Below are positions 18,201-26,009 of a stretch of 64,000 bases of DNA, one piece after another. Under the pieces are notes generated by a model that made no database searches, was not told the origin of the DNA, and saw only the letters and a program-made list of their open reading frames with translations. Position numbers and translations under genes: made by a program. The stretch spans positions 60,978 to 124,977 of the forward strand of contig NZ_VOIQ01000014.1 of NCBI RefSeq assembly GCF_010470675.1. Reading direction: 5' to 3'. The DNA comes from Desulfovibrio sp. JC010. Lineage in GTDB: Bacteria > Desulfobacterota > Desulfovibrionia > Desulfovibrionales > Desulfovibrionaceae. Numbering within the stretch: the first letter of the stretch is position 1; every line of letters begins with the position of its first letter.

Positions 18201-19453
18201 TTTTTAAACTTTATGAGTTGTATAAAATTTTTTCAAAAGTAAAAGATGTTAACGGTAATAGGCTGCAAAATGATTTCTTGCCAATTTATAGTATTTTAAA
18301 GTCTAAATACAAAGACTCTCCTGCAGATAGTGAATATATGGAGATGAATGATTTCTATGATAATATCGTTGAGGCGTACGGAGCTTCTAAAGATTGTGGG
18401 TGTGCAAGTGAATTGCAAAACTATGTTATTGGTCGTTTGAAAATTGGCGGTAAGGCTATGCATAGAGGGCAAATAGATAGTAAGTGCTTTTTGTGGAATA
18501 GAACTCCATTTCGCGAAGCAGAACCAAAATTACCTATGGATCATTGTGTTACTACCTTAGGAAGGTATGATTGTATTGTAAGTAATGAAGGTGTTCCGCT
18601 TGAACGCATCAAGATTATTTCTTCGAATTCAGATGCTAAACGCATGATGGCCTACCATCCGAGATGGGAATTGGGTTTCAAACTCAAAGGATTGTTTGAT
18701 AATAATCATGTTCCTACTAGAGGAAATTGTAGTCAGTCTTTAGATGCTCCCAAATCTAAGGCCATTGCATTTTTGTATGTCTCCCTTAATAGAATCGGTA
18801 CTAGACTTGATATGCTTCACCGTTTGAAAATGGTCTTTAAAGAACACCACGATATAAAATTAAGTGATTCTGAGCGTATTTCTGATTGCAATGTAACTAT
18901 TGCCAGGCTGAAAGAAGGAAAGCAGGAATTTATCGAAGATTGTGTAAATCTTTTTACGAAAGAAGATGAATTCTATTTAAGTGATGGTAAACACGACATG
19001 CTTATTGTTTTTAATGGAGGGGCTGACAGACTAGATAGTATTCTCCAGATAGCAAAGTGTTTTTATGATGATATTTTAACTGAACGTGCAGAACTGACTA
19101 TAGCTAACTCAGATAAAGTTTTGGAACATTTTTTTAAGGATAAGACTTGTGTTGATGGGGCTCATGTCTATATCAGACTCAAGCCCAATAGATTGATGTC
19201 AGTCTCTTATGATAGAATTTTCGGTAGGATTAAAGAGATCGCACCTGATTCTGAAATCTTCAGTATCCCCGGTCGTGAGGATATGGCAGTAAGAATTGAT
19301 CCGGCAAAAGAAGGGGCTTATGATGAATATTGTAAGCTGGTTGGTCTTAAAGAAGTGCCGAAGAGGGCTGGAGAATCTGAGTTGAACCATCTGGACTGGA
19401 TTGAATCAAGCAATACTTATCTGTTATTTGATGGACCTGTTAAGCAGGTATAG
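15245..19453 (+). CDS. Unknown 1402-residue protein with HEXXH motif, Cys cluster and two C-terminal repeats
   Basis: AAGGA lies 6 bases before the ATG. Visible parts: a helical N-terminal region; HEVSH at residues 332-336 inside SIIAHEVSHAVALEVWGG, the signature of zinc metallopeptidases, with an acidic DEFISY about 25 residues on that could give a third ligand; a Cys group CRC at 644-646 and CYLCC at 677-681, zinc-ribbon-like; and at the C-terminus two segments of similar plan (strand, helix, G-x-x-D-M strand, helix), with GKHDM at 1248-1252 and GREDM at 1343-1347, which recall Lrp/AsnC-type ligand-binding folds. No signal peptide or membrane segment, so cytoplasmic. No P-loop seen. Last gene of the A/T-rich cassette and followed by a strong terminator. 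Size and composition resemble defence or conflict proteins, but there is no direct evidence. Function unknown. Confidence 0.8.
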   Translation: MPTKNTSYTNALLFTTYTDVIDRIDTLFMDIRHLQTCVSHTLGIASLNSLLEYEERYLWERQQIKDITDISDEIRKWIPSCPAMTSLDTENSVSDGDEDDASGKWVRSPELERLLKTIAEDLHATWWSYNQSMDRRRHYYTFRSLQLIKRSVLECKLLFNHYAEEAFPYNFGADQQNGTPYECDWPAIIQFLILRRGVMHTLGDIVERVGAIKNNFGRNSERTMNEDPPYLTSWYREHNFFSQFLVDSCKDAYKEIHTFLDITSKYALDAKNKDKLKPGSNIVHHEWAHKNISSFRVINDSNSPTGNSKPTYAVSSSYWTPNRPDLQSIIAHEVSHAVALEVWGGYGEKIDHSADMNVFDEFISYIYGTAKRINPSNPHVTKGFLEIPVDLLALVSKSGAYLFAFFLEYICYGAETLLRDGHTPVKLDKIHRLDIKNNLQFFQLHDWNWFFRLMSLCELSDVFFGEGEENDAKFPLEKQLVAGIRDICQSIRNEVPEEDMSSARKKDELSTFESVDIFWKAFQDDLKIFKVEKKLAEDFKRWRELHYSDYWSCDLESNYTHKDGSGSGWKHGDMELPRHTRGLHGSVRDFLQASFFKEKISHLKKIHTKNKTNINSADEVVFTKYEIDELKDVYGISDVKYRTCRCSNKKVGLDTEVYDKGSSSAESSESVEAGKYCYLCCNPVLFSYLEDIPWTCSVFRALDLVAPNSPLRVDRDSKLSKSVSLIGREAKDDNNNLLLEYRYKVIHKKWALGRTLHQIAVDFHVNQTESKSHHLGIICGALLRNCIDKEELVKDPLYADLRTWLLGAFVGSKQETKYWRSLDSGLRSMDDVKHYVDPNYVAEFMGFDKGGDPAKDSVDSKWKKVLFPSLKEYVDNDVADKCLNELYISCADNFLKMPPNKIFANMINKDEYNPQADNLTDYFNYSQSVNSSFYPKEVLDKIKLYFQYPVDPKKSFIRHFPAVLLCQLFIMSSSECVRRYLDRIILFKLYELYKIFSKVKDVNGNRLQNDFLPIYSILKSKYKDSPADSEYMEMNDFYDNIVEAYGASKDCGCASELQNYVIGRLKIGGKAMHRGQIDSKCFLWNRTPFREAEPKLPMDHCVTTLGRYDCIVSNEGVPLERIKIISSNSDAKRMMAYHPRWELGFKLKGLFDNNHVPTRGNCSQSLDAPKSKAIAFLYVSLNRIGTRLDMLHRLKMVFKEHHDIKLSDSERISDCNVTIARLKEGKQEFIEDCVNLFTKEDEFYLSDGKHDMLIVFNGGADRLDSILQIAKCFYDDILTERAELTIANSDKVLEHFFKDKTCVDGAHVYIRLKPNRLMSVSYDRIFGRIKEIAPDSEIFSIPGREDMAVRIDPAKEGAYDEYCKLVGLKEVPKRAGESELNHLDWIESSNTYLLFDGPVKQV

Positions 19454-19479
19454 GTTCAGTTTTTAATTTGTTATGAAAG

Positions 19480-19520
19480 CGGGGCGGTATGTTTTTCCAT
19501 ACCGCCCCGTTTTATTTTTT
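19480..19520 (+). terminator. Intrinsic terminator after the unknown cassette
   Basis: CGGGGCGGTAT (19480-19490) pairs with ATACCGCCCCG (19499-19509), followed by TTTTATTTTTT. It lies between convergent genes; the opposite strand has only a weak T tail. Confidence 0.85.
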
Positions 19521-21255
19521 ACCCCGCATTCCCGGCAAACTCACGCATCTGTACAGCTGTTTTCAGCTTGGGAACCCGGAAACTTATGGTTGTTCCTTTG
19601 CCTTCCACACTGATGATGACCATCTTGTACTGCGGGCCGTAAATCTGTTCCATACGCTGGATACAGTTGCGGACTCCTATCCCTTCTTCACGGGAATCGA
19701 TTTTCTTTTTGGCATAGATAGCTTCAATTTGATCCTGACTCATGCCTATGCCGTCATCGTCAATTGAAACGTGCATCTCTTCGTTGTCGCAATAAATGTC
19801 GATGGTAATGGTTCCGCCTTCCTCGCGGCCCATGAGTCCATGTTTTACGCTGTTTTCCACCAGCGGCTGGATAATCAGCGGCGGGATGGGCCATTCCTGA
19901 CATGCATCTTCCACATTGAGGTCCAGCTTGACCCGTTCTCCGAAGCGGGCCTGTTCAATGGCCAGATAACTGTTTAACTGGGCCAGTTCTTCGCGCAGGG
20001 GGACGTAGCCGCGGCTGCTGTCGAGGTTTTTGCGCAGGTATTTGGAAAGCTCCAGAAGCAAGTCACGGGCGCGGTCCGGATTGGTGCGGCAGAATGATGT
20101 TACCGTATTCAGTGAATTGAACAGGAAATGGGGATTGATCTGGGCCTGTAAACGGCGGATTTCCGCATGGGCCAGCATTTGTTCTTTGATCTGGATTTCC
20201 TCCAGTTCCAACTGGGTGGAGCAGAGGTTGGCCAGACCTTTGGCCATTTCGAATGAGAGCTGGTCCAGCTGGTTATTGCGGGTTCCGTAAAGTTTGAGTG
20301 TGCCGACTACTTCGCCGTTTTTGTGCAACGGAATTATCGCAGCTGAGGTAAAGGGGCAGCCTTTGTGGGTACAACCGATTTTGCTGCTGCTTTCCAGAAA
20401 AAGGGGTTCCCCTTCGGCAAGTACTTCCAGCGTTGACTCGGTGCGTATTTTCTTACCCGGAAGATGATGATCCGCCCCGGCCCCCACGTGGGCCAGCACA
20501 TTGACGTTGTCGGTAATGGCAACTGCTGCCGCGCTGAGATGGGCGTGGATGATCTTTGCGGTTTCCTGAGCCGATTCCAGAGTGAGTCCTGAGCGCAAAT
20601 GGCTGACCGTAAGGTTGGCAATGTCCAGAATGTGCTGGGCCTTTACTGAATCCTGCTTGGTTCCGTGGCGGAAAACAATATTGATGACCTGTGCAAAGAG
20701 TGCCGCGCCGAAGGTGTTCAGCACGATCATGGGCATGGCGATTATTTTTACCAGCTGCAAAGCTTCATCGTAAGGATGTGAAAGATAGAGGACCATGATC
20801 ATATGGACTATCTCACCCACGAATGCCAGTCCGGCAGCGGCCCGCCAGTCCATTTTTTTTGCCAGATACAGGGAGACAATCCCGGCAGCCAAACCTTCGA
20901 TCATGGTCGCCGTGCCGCAGGGAATGGCACTGAAGCCGCCAAGGTCGATAAGGATGCGGTGTCCTCCGGCGATAAGTCCCGCTCCGAGACCGACCAGCGG
21001 TCCGCCGAACAGCCCCCCGGTAATGACGGCCATGGCGCGCAGGTTGGCTACGGATTGAAAGACGAAGTTGCCGCCGTAGGTGCCCAGTATTCCGCAAATT
21101 CCGAAGATAAGAATCTGCAGGGCAATATTGGTTTTGGGGGAACTCTGCCGGAACCCGATTTTATGGATCGGGGTAATGGTCAAAAGCAGAAATGCCCCGG
21201 CCACAATAAGGCCGAAACGTTCTGCCAAAGTAATAATTAAGGTCTCTGGGTTCAT
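19519..21255 (-). CDS. LytS-type sensor histidine kinase
   Basis: A 578-residue membrane kinase. The N-terminal 190 residues hold the 5TMR-LYT multi-helix sensor (including NLRAMAVITGGLFGGPLVG). A GAF-like domain follows (about 225-350, with ASSKIGCTHKGCPF as a Cys-containing loop). The kinase part is the LytS/YehU type: phosphoacceptor in NPHFLFNSLNTV and ATPase boxes PLVENSVKHGL and DDDGIGM. The start lies one base after the stop of the LytTR regulator gene, so the pair is cotranscribed. LytS proteins elsewhere sense membrane potential, cell-wall state or pyruvate; the ligand here cannot be told. Confidence 0.92.
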   Translation of the reverse strand: MNPETLIITLAERFGLIVAGAFLLLTITPIHKIGFRQSSPKTNIALQILIFGICGILGTYGGNFVFQSVANLRAMAVITGGLFGGPLVGLGAGLIAGGHRILIDLGGFSAIPCGTATMIEGLAAGIVSLYLAKKMDWRAAAGLAFVGEIVHMIMVLYLSHPYDEALQLVKIIAMPMIVLNTFGAALFAQVINIVFRHGTKQDSVKAQHILDIANLTVSHLRSGLTLESAQETAKIIHAHLSAAAVAITDNVNVLAHVGAGADHHLPGKKIRTESTLEVLAEGEPLFLESSSKIGCTHKGCPFTSAAIIPLHKNGEVVGTLKLYGTRNNQLDQLSFEMAKGLANLCSTQLELEEIQIKEQMLAHAEIRRLQAQINPHFLFNSLNTVTSFCRTNPDRARDLLLELSKYLRKNLDSSRGYVPLREELAQLNSYLAIEQARFGERVKLDLNVEDACQEWPIPPLIIQPLVENSVKHGLMGREEGGTITIDIYCDNEEMHVSIDDDGIGMSQDQIEAIYAKKKIDSREEGIGVRNCIQRMEQIYGPQYKMVIISVEGKGTTISFRVPKLKTAVQMREFAGNAG

Positions 21256-21256
21256 A

Positions 21257-22048
21257 TCATGCCAATCCTAAACGCTGGCGGAAATCTTTGACCCGCCCTT
21301 TGCTTATAATTATTTCCTGCTCATCAATATGCTTCATTGTTACCACATATTTGCCGTTAAACCACGGCGCAAAATCACGTACATGGGTCAGGTTGACCAT
21401 TTCGCCCCGGTTGGTGCGGAAAAAGGGTTGTCCCTGCAAACGTTCCTCAAGTTTATCGAGGGTTTTATCTCCATAGCAGGGGAAAATGCCTTTCGGGGTG
21501 TAAATCATGATCTTGCGATCCTCCACCCGGCAGAGGATCACATCTGACGGCTCAAGAAGCAGGATACGCCCGTTTGCTTCCACTGAAATCCGCAGCACAC
21601 TGCTGCCTATACCCATGGAGCCGAGCAGGCCGTTCATATCCGGCTGCTCCATCTTCTCCTCGCAATTGGCATGGACCAGACAGCGAATCCGCTCGATGCT
21701 TTTTGCCAGTCTTTCACTGGAAAGGGGTTTGAGGATGTAATCCACGGCATTTTCTTCAAATGCCTGCAAAGCGTATTCATCATAGGCGGTCGCAAAGACC
21801 ACCAATGGCGGATCAGGGAACTGCATCAGTTCATGCAGCACGTGGAACCCGTTTTTGCCGGGCATCTGGATGTCGAGGAAAACAAGATCCGGTTTTTTTT
21901 CCGCAATAAGTTTAATGCCTTTGCTGGCTGAGGTTGCCGTTCCGATAATATCAATATCATTGAAATCGGAAAGCAGAAAATTCAGCTCATCAAGGGCCGG
22001 ACTCTCATCGTCTATGAGTATGCAGCGAATGTTTTGCGGGCTGGACAT
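21257..22048 (-). CDS. LytTR-family response regulator
   Basis: 263 residues from the ATG at 22048, preferred because AAGGA lies 8 bases upstream (an ATG 36 bases further up has no such site). Residues 1-120 are a receiver domain (CILIDDESPALDEL, phosphoacceptor in LVFLDIQMPGKNG, ILKPLS lysine). Residues about 165-263 form a LytTR DNA-binding domain (VILCRVEDRKIMIYT, FFRTNRGEMVNL, VTMKHIDEQEIIISKGR). Partner of the LytS kinase encoded directly downstream. Target genes are not evident; the MscS-like channel gene upstream on the same strand is a possibility. Confidence 0.92.
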   Translation of the reverse strand: MSSPQNIRCILIDDESPALDELNFLLSDFNDIDIIGTATSASKGIKLIAEKKPDLVFLDIQMPGKNGFHVLHELMQFPDPPLVVFATAYDEYALQAFEENAVDYILKPLSSERLAKSIERIRCLVHANCEEKMEQPDMNGLLGSMGIGSSVLRISVEANGRILLLEPSDVILCRVEDRKIMIYTPKGIFPCYGDKTLDKLEERLQGQPFFRTNRGEMVNLTHVRDFAPWFNGKYVVTMKHIDEQEIIISKGRVKDFRQRLGLA

Positions 22049-22089
22049 GAGGTGGTCCTTAAAGATAAAATTTGAGAAAGGCAAATGGA

Positions 22090-22118
22090 AAGGGGTGCCG
22101 TTGCAAACGACACCCCTT
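22090..22118 (-). terminator. Probable terminator after the MscS-like gene
   Basis: AAGGGGTG (22090-22097) pairs with CACCCCTT (22111-22118) around GTTGCAAAC. The T tail on the minus strand is weak (TTTCCATTT). Confidence 0.55.
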
Positions 22119-22123
22119 GTTTA

Positions 22124-23824
22124 TTATTCAGCTTTGTGGATAACCAATTGGTCAAAAGGAATATTCCATCCGAAATGGGTGCAGGCATCCACGCTGTAGC
22201 GTTGCAGGGCGCGGTTCAGTCTTCCGTAGAGTGCGGCGATATCGCTGTGGAAATCGGCAATGATGACCAGATTAAGCGATGACGCTGCGGCGGATTCGAA
22301 TTCCACGTTCAGGTTGAGAACGTGTTTGGTGTAGCCGTCTTCTTCCAGTCTGGCGGCAATGAATTCCTTGGCCTGCGCGAGGATGGTGGAAGTGCAGTCG
22401 GCCTGATGGGCGTAGTCGATGCCGAATACGGATTTCAGGCGGAAATTGCGGGACAGGTTCTTGGGATTGAGGCCCAGAAAATCCGAGGTCTGGTAGGTCA
22501 CATAGGCCCCGCCGCGCTGGACCAGCTCGACCATATCCGGGGACTGGCTGATGACCTTGCCGCGAGTTCCGTCGGAGAGGATTACCCAGTCATCAATCAT
22601 GCAGGGGAACCACGGTTCGTTCCTCCCTACCGGACGGGAAATAACATTTTCCAGCTCGCCGATGGGCAGCCTGATCCGGCTGGGGCTCAGGGCCGGGTTT
22701 TGCAGCTTGGCGAAAAGAGCCAGCCTGTCCACCTTCCATGGCACACCGTTGTAGATAATCCGTTCATTTTCTCGCACTGAACCGAGGTTGAGAATGAGCT
22801 TGACCTGCTCGTAGTAACGGGTGAAACCTTCACGGGCGGTCCAGAGCGCACCGAGAATAAAGATGATGGCAATGCTGAGCAGGAACCAGTCGCCGGAGAT
22901 GTACAGGGTGAAAAGTGAGGCTGATGTGGCGGCAATGACCGTGAAGATCAGCAGCATTACTTCGATCAAGCGGACGTAAAAAGGCCGCTCCTTGCTTTTG
23001 AAAGCCGGATAGCTTTTCTTGAATATCCGGTCCACAAGGCGGAAAAAGAAGAACACCCCGGCAAAGGCCAGTATGGCGAAAAGAATATTTTTTCCACGGC
23101 TCTTGAAGAATACGGCCATGACTTTTTTGGTGGATTCGTAAAAGGACTGTTTGTCCTTGGTCAATTCTCCCAGTTCAAAACGGGCAACATCAAGCTGGTT
23201 TTCAATGTTGGTGCGCCTCTTTTCAAAGTCCGTTTTCAGTAATCCAAGTTCCCATTTAAGGACTTGGGACTTGGATGCCTCAATCAGGGTGTCAATATTT
23301 TTAACAGCTTCTTCCGATCTTGGAAGTCTGCTTTCAAAGTATGCGACCCGGCTTTTCAGACGTTCGATCTGGCGCGGACGCTTGGTCATTTCCTTCAGTT
23401 CCTGAAGCAGGGGGCGGACCAGTGTTTCCACTTCTTCCTGCCAGACAAAATCCTGCTGCGCATCTTCGTTGAACAGGGCCAGATCAAGCCCGGTGGCTAC
23501 TTTAACGAAATTCTGGCGAACCTTCTGGAGTTGCAGTTTCAGGTCGGTCAGTTTTGCGGAAAGAGTATCCTTGTCCACCTGATGGGAGGTCTTTTTGATC
23601 TGCTTTTTAGTTTCCGCTATTTGTTTTTCCAGCTCGGTTTTGTATTGCAGCAGGTTGATGAGAGTGTCAGCCTGTGTGCTGTCCTGTTCAGTGGTTTCCT
23701 GTGCTGCTTCAGCTGAGGGGGCTGGATTGGAATCGGTCTGGGCAGAGCTTATGACCGGAGAGACAAGAAAAAAAGTAAACAGCGCAATTATGATGGCAGT
23801 GGCGCGAAGGTGCATTGAGGTCAT
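22124..23824 (-). CDS. MscS-like mechanosensitive channel family protein with periplasmic coiled coil
   Basis: 566 residues from ATG 23824, chosen over an ATG 36 bases upstream because AGGA lies 9 bases before it and the protein then starts with a signal peptide (MTSMHLRATAIIIALFTFF). A long coiled-coil periplasmic region (about 50-230) follows, then three to four membrane helices (about 245-350) and a cytoplasmic part with the MscS-type beta domain (DDWVILSDGTRGKVISQS, region 420-480) and a C-terminal alpha/beta domain (to residue 566). Predicted to release solutes on osmotic down-shift. Single gene, own promoter upstream. The long coiled coil resembles larger MscK/YnaI-type members, though the repeat structure differs. 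Confidence 0.82.
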   Translation of the reverse strand: MTSMHLRATAIIIALFTFFLVSPVISSAQTDSNPAPSAEAAQETTEQDSTQADTLINLLQYKTELEKQIAETKKQIKKTSHQVDKDTLSAKLTDLKLQLQKVRQNFVKVATGLDLALFNEDAQQDFVWQEEVETLVRPLLQELKEMTKRPRQIERLKSRVAYFESRLPRSEEAVKNIDTLIEASKSQVLKWELGLLKTDFEKRRTNIENQLDVARFELGELTKDKQSFYESTKKVMAVFFKSRGKNILFAILAFAGVFFFFRLVDRIFKKSYPAFKSKERPFYVRLIEVMLLIFTVIAATSASLFTLYISGDWFLLSIAIIFILGALWTAREGFTRYYEQVKLILNLGSVRENERIIYNGVPWKVDRLALFAKLQNPALSPSRIRLPIGELENVISRPVGRNEPWFPCMIDDWVILSDGTRGKVISQSPDMVELVQRGGAYVTYQTSDFLGLNPKNLSRNFRLKSVFGIDYAHQADCTSTILAQAKEFIAARLEEDGYTKHVLNLNVEFESAAASSLNLVIIADFHSDIAALYGRLNRALQRYSVDACTHFGWNIPFDQLVIHKAE

Positions 23825-23873
23825 AAAAATATCCTGACTGGTTATAGAATTATAATTCAATGATAGACCGTTT

Positions 23874-23903
23874 ATTTTAGCGAAAATTGTACGTACCGAT
23901 CAA
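23874..23903 (-). promoter_or_regulatory. Putative promoter of the MscS-like gene
   Basis: Minus strand TTGATC (23898-23903), 18-base spacer, TAAAAT (23874-23879), about 50 bases before the start codon. Confidence 0.4.
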
Positions 23904-23941
23904 GTATTAATTGATGAGTGTGTACAAACTGTAGGCTGGAT

Positions 23942-23971
23942 AAAAAAAGGCATGAAGAATTTCTCCATGCC
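23942..23971 (-). terminator. Terminator of the adhesin secretion operon
   Basis: A near-perfect palindrome GGCATG...CATGCC (23949-23971, pairing inward through AGAA/TTCT) with a T-run of seven on the minus strand, 29 bases after the last gene of the operon. Confidence 0.85.
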
Positions 23972-23999
23972 TTATAGGGTCCTGTATCAAAATTGCGGA

Positions 24000-26000
24000 T
24001 TAAAATTCAACCTGGCTTTCCTGCAGAATAGCTTTACCGGCCTGCGTATCAATAACCGCACCGAGAGCTTCAATTACAGTGCTGTCGTATTTTTTATCAG
24101 CCATGCTTTGCAGGATATCCACAGCCTGACGGGCGGTTTTAGCCTTTCTGTAGGAACGTTTCTGGACCAGCGCGCTGAATGTGTTGGTTACGCCGAGAAT
24201 TCTTGCCAGCGTGGAAATGCTCTTTCCTTTAAGGCCGTTGGGATAGCCCGTGCCGTCTAGGGTTTCCTGCATTTGCCAGATGGTCTGGATGATGGGCAGG
24301 TCGAATTCCACGCCTTCCATGATTTTGCAGGTGTGTTCGATGTATCGTTGGGTTTCCTTGATTTCTTCCGGGGTCAGCTTGCCTTCTTTTTCCATGATTT
24401 CGCGGGGAACAAAGGTCTTGCCCACCTGTGAAAGAATGGCTGCCGCTTCCACTGTGGCGCAGTCGGCATCACTGAGCAGCAGGGTTTCAGCTATTTCAAG
24501 GGCCAGCTTACGCATGAGTGAAGTGTGCCCGTCCAGAAACGGTACGCTTTCCACAGCCCTGATAAGTGCGTTGATGATCTGCTGACGGACTTCAATGCCC
24601 CGTTCTGCGATGTTTTTTTCTGATGTTACATCGCGGTAGACGGTGAGGATCGAGTCACCGTCCTCTTCAACGGAACAGGGAACAAAAGTAACCTGCAGGG
24701 TGGAGGTTGATGCGCCGCGGGACAGGGTAAGCTCTTCGCTGTAGGCAGAGTTGGACATGCTGACCATTTCATCGCCGTGTGAAAGGGCTTCGGCTTCATT
24801 GTGGTCGAAAACCTGATTGTCGGTGAGATTCAGGGCCTCGGTCTTTTTCAGTCCGGTAAAGTCCGTAAAGGATTTGTTGACGTGCAGGAAAGCACCGTTG
24901 TCACTTTTTTTCAGGCTGACCGGTTCCGGCAGGGCATTGTTTACAATGCGCAGCAGGGAAAGTTCATTTTGCAGAACAGGGATTTTTTCTTCCAGCCTTG
25001 AACTTTTGCGGTGGTATTTCCGGGTGGAAGCAATAAAGCGGATGGTCAGGATGAAGAAGACCATGGCCGCAAGGGTCAAAGTTGCGTAAATAATGGATTC
25101 CTGCTGGTAGACCGTGAAAAGCCTGTTGGTGACAGCGGTGTCGGTTTCAATCATAACCCACCAGTTAACCACGGGGATGAACTGGGCTGAAGAGTATACC
25201 GTTCCGGCCGTGGAAAGGGCGGTTCTTTCACCGAAAAGGACTTCGCTGACCCCGTCGAATGATACCTTCATGGCCTGAAGTTTCAGGTTGTCCGGGTAGC
25301 TGAGTACGGTTTCTTCAGTGGTCTTTCCGTTCTGCTGGATCAGGTGGATGGTGCTTTTGTATTTGAAAGTCCTTTCCGATCCTAAAAATGCTTTCAGAAT
25401 GGAAGTCATGGGCACTTCAAGCATCAGTATGCGGGACGGAGGTTCGGATGTGCTGGTGGCGTAGGCATCATAAACCGGAATGAACAGGTCGGTCACCAGT
25501 CCGTTGTTTTTGCCGCGCAGCGGTGAAAACATAGGTGTGCGGCTGTGCAGGGTGCTTTGGACAGCTTCTTTATAATCAAGAACAAGAATTTCTTCAGGTC
25601 CTTCGGTGGATGCAAATATTTTTCCGTCCGGATCAAAAAGGAGCCCGGCCGAGAAACCGCAGACCTTTATAAAGTTTTTCAGGTCTTCCTGTGCCTTGGC
25701 AACCTCTTCTTTGTCCGGTGCGTTAAGGCCGTCTATGGCGATTCTGAAAATCCTTGAGCGGGCCATTTCTTTTCCGCGCATAACGTAATTTACCAGCTGG
25801 GAAGAAAGCAGTTCGGATTCATTCTCCACAACCGCCTGCTGGTATTGCTTAAGGTCTGTATGGATGTTTTCTTTTTTGGTTTTCCAGAGATAGGTCAGCG
25901 TTTCGTAGGCACCGCCGACCAGCGCGATTACCAGCAGGGCAAGCAGCAGATTTTTTATGGAGAATATGTGTTTCAATGTTTTAGTTGTTTTATTCGGCAT
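24000..26000 (-). CDS. Membrane receptor with PAS and degenerate HD-GYP domain
   Basis: A 666-residue protein: membrane helix (about 15-35), Cache-like periplasmic domain (about 40-305), second helix (about 308-330), PAS domain (about 365-470), then an HD-GYP-type domain. DGTGYPNGLKG keeps the GYP signature, but the metal ligands are gone: the expected LLHDIGK reads LSQVGK, the expected HH before DG reads QM, and the later D-x-F-D-A-L reads TNTFSAL. It should therefore not cleave cyclic di-GMP but might still bind it or a partner. It is the last gene of the adhesin operon, 9 bases after the HlyD gene. In Lap systems a degenerate GGDEF/EAL receptor, LapD, controls adhesin release; this protein could play that part. 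Inference. Confidence 0.82.
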   Translation of the reverse strand: MPNKTTKTLKHIFSIKNLLLALLVIALVGGAYETLTYLWKTKKENIHTDLKQYQQAVVENESELLSSQLVNYVMRGKEMARSRIFRIAIDGLNAPDKEEVAKAQEDLKNFIKVCGFSAGLLFDPDGKIFASTEGPEEILVLDYKEAVQSTLHSRTPMFSPLRGKNNGLVTDLFIPVYDAYATSTSEPPSRILMLEVPMTSILKAFLGSERTFKYKSTIHLIQQNGKTTEETVLSYPDNLKLQAMKVSFDGVSEVLFGERTALSTAGTVYSSAQFIPVVNWWVMIETDTAVTNRLFTVYQQESIIYATLTLAAMVFFILTIRFIASTRKYHRKSSRLEEKIPVLQNELSLLRIVNNALPEPVSLKKSDNGAFLHVNKSFTDFTGLKKTEALNLTDNQVFDHNEAEALSHGDEMVSMSNSAYSEELTLSRGASTSTLQVTFVPCSVEEDGDSILTVYRDVTSEKNIAERGIEVRQQIINALIRAVESVPFLDGHTSLMRKLALEIAETLLLSDADCATVEAAAILSQVGKTFVPREIMEKEGKLTPEEIKETQRYIEHTCKIMEGVEFDLPIIQTIWQMQETLDGTGYPNGLKGKSISTLARILGVTNTFSALVQKRSYRKAKTARQAVDILQSMADKKYDSTVIEALGAVIDTQAGKAILQESQVEF

Positions 26001-26009
26001 TGGTGTTTC

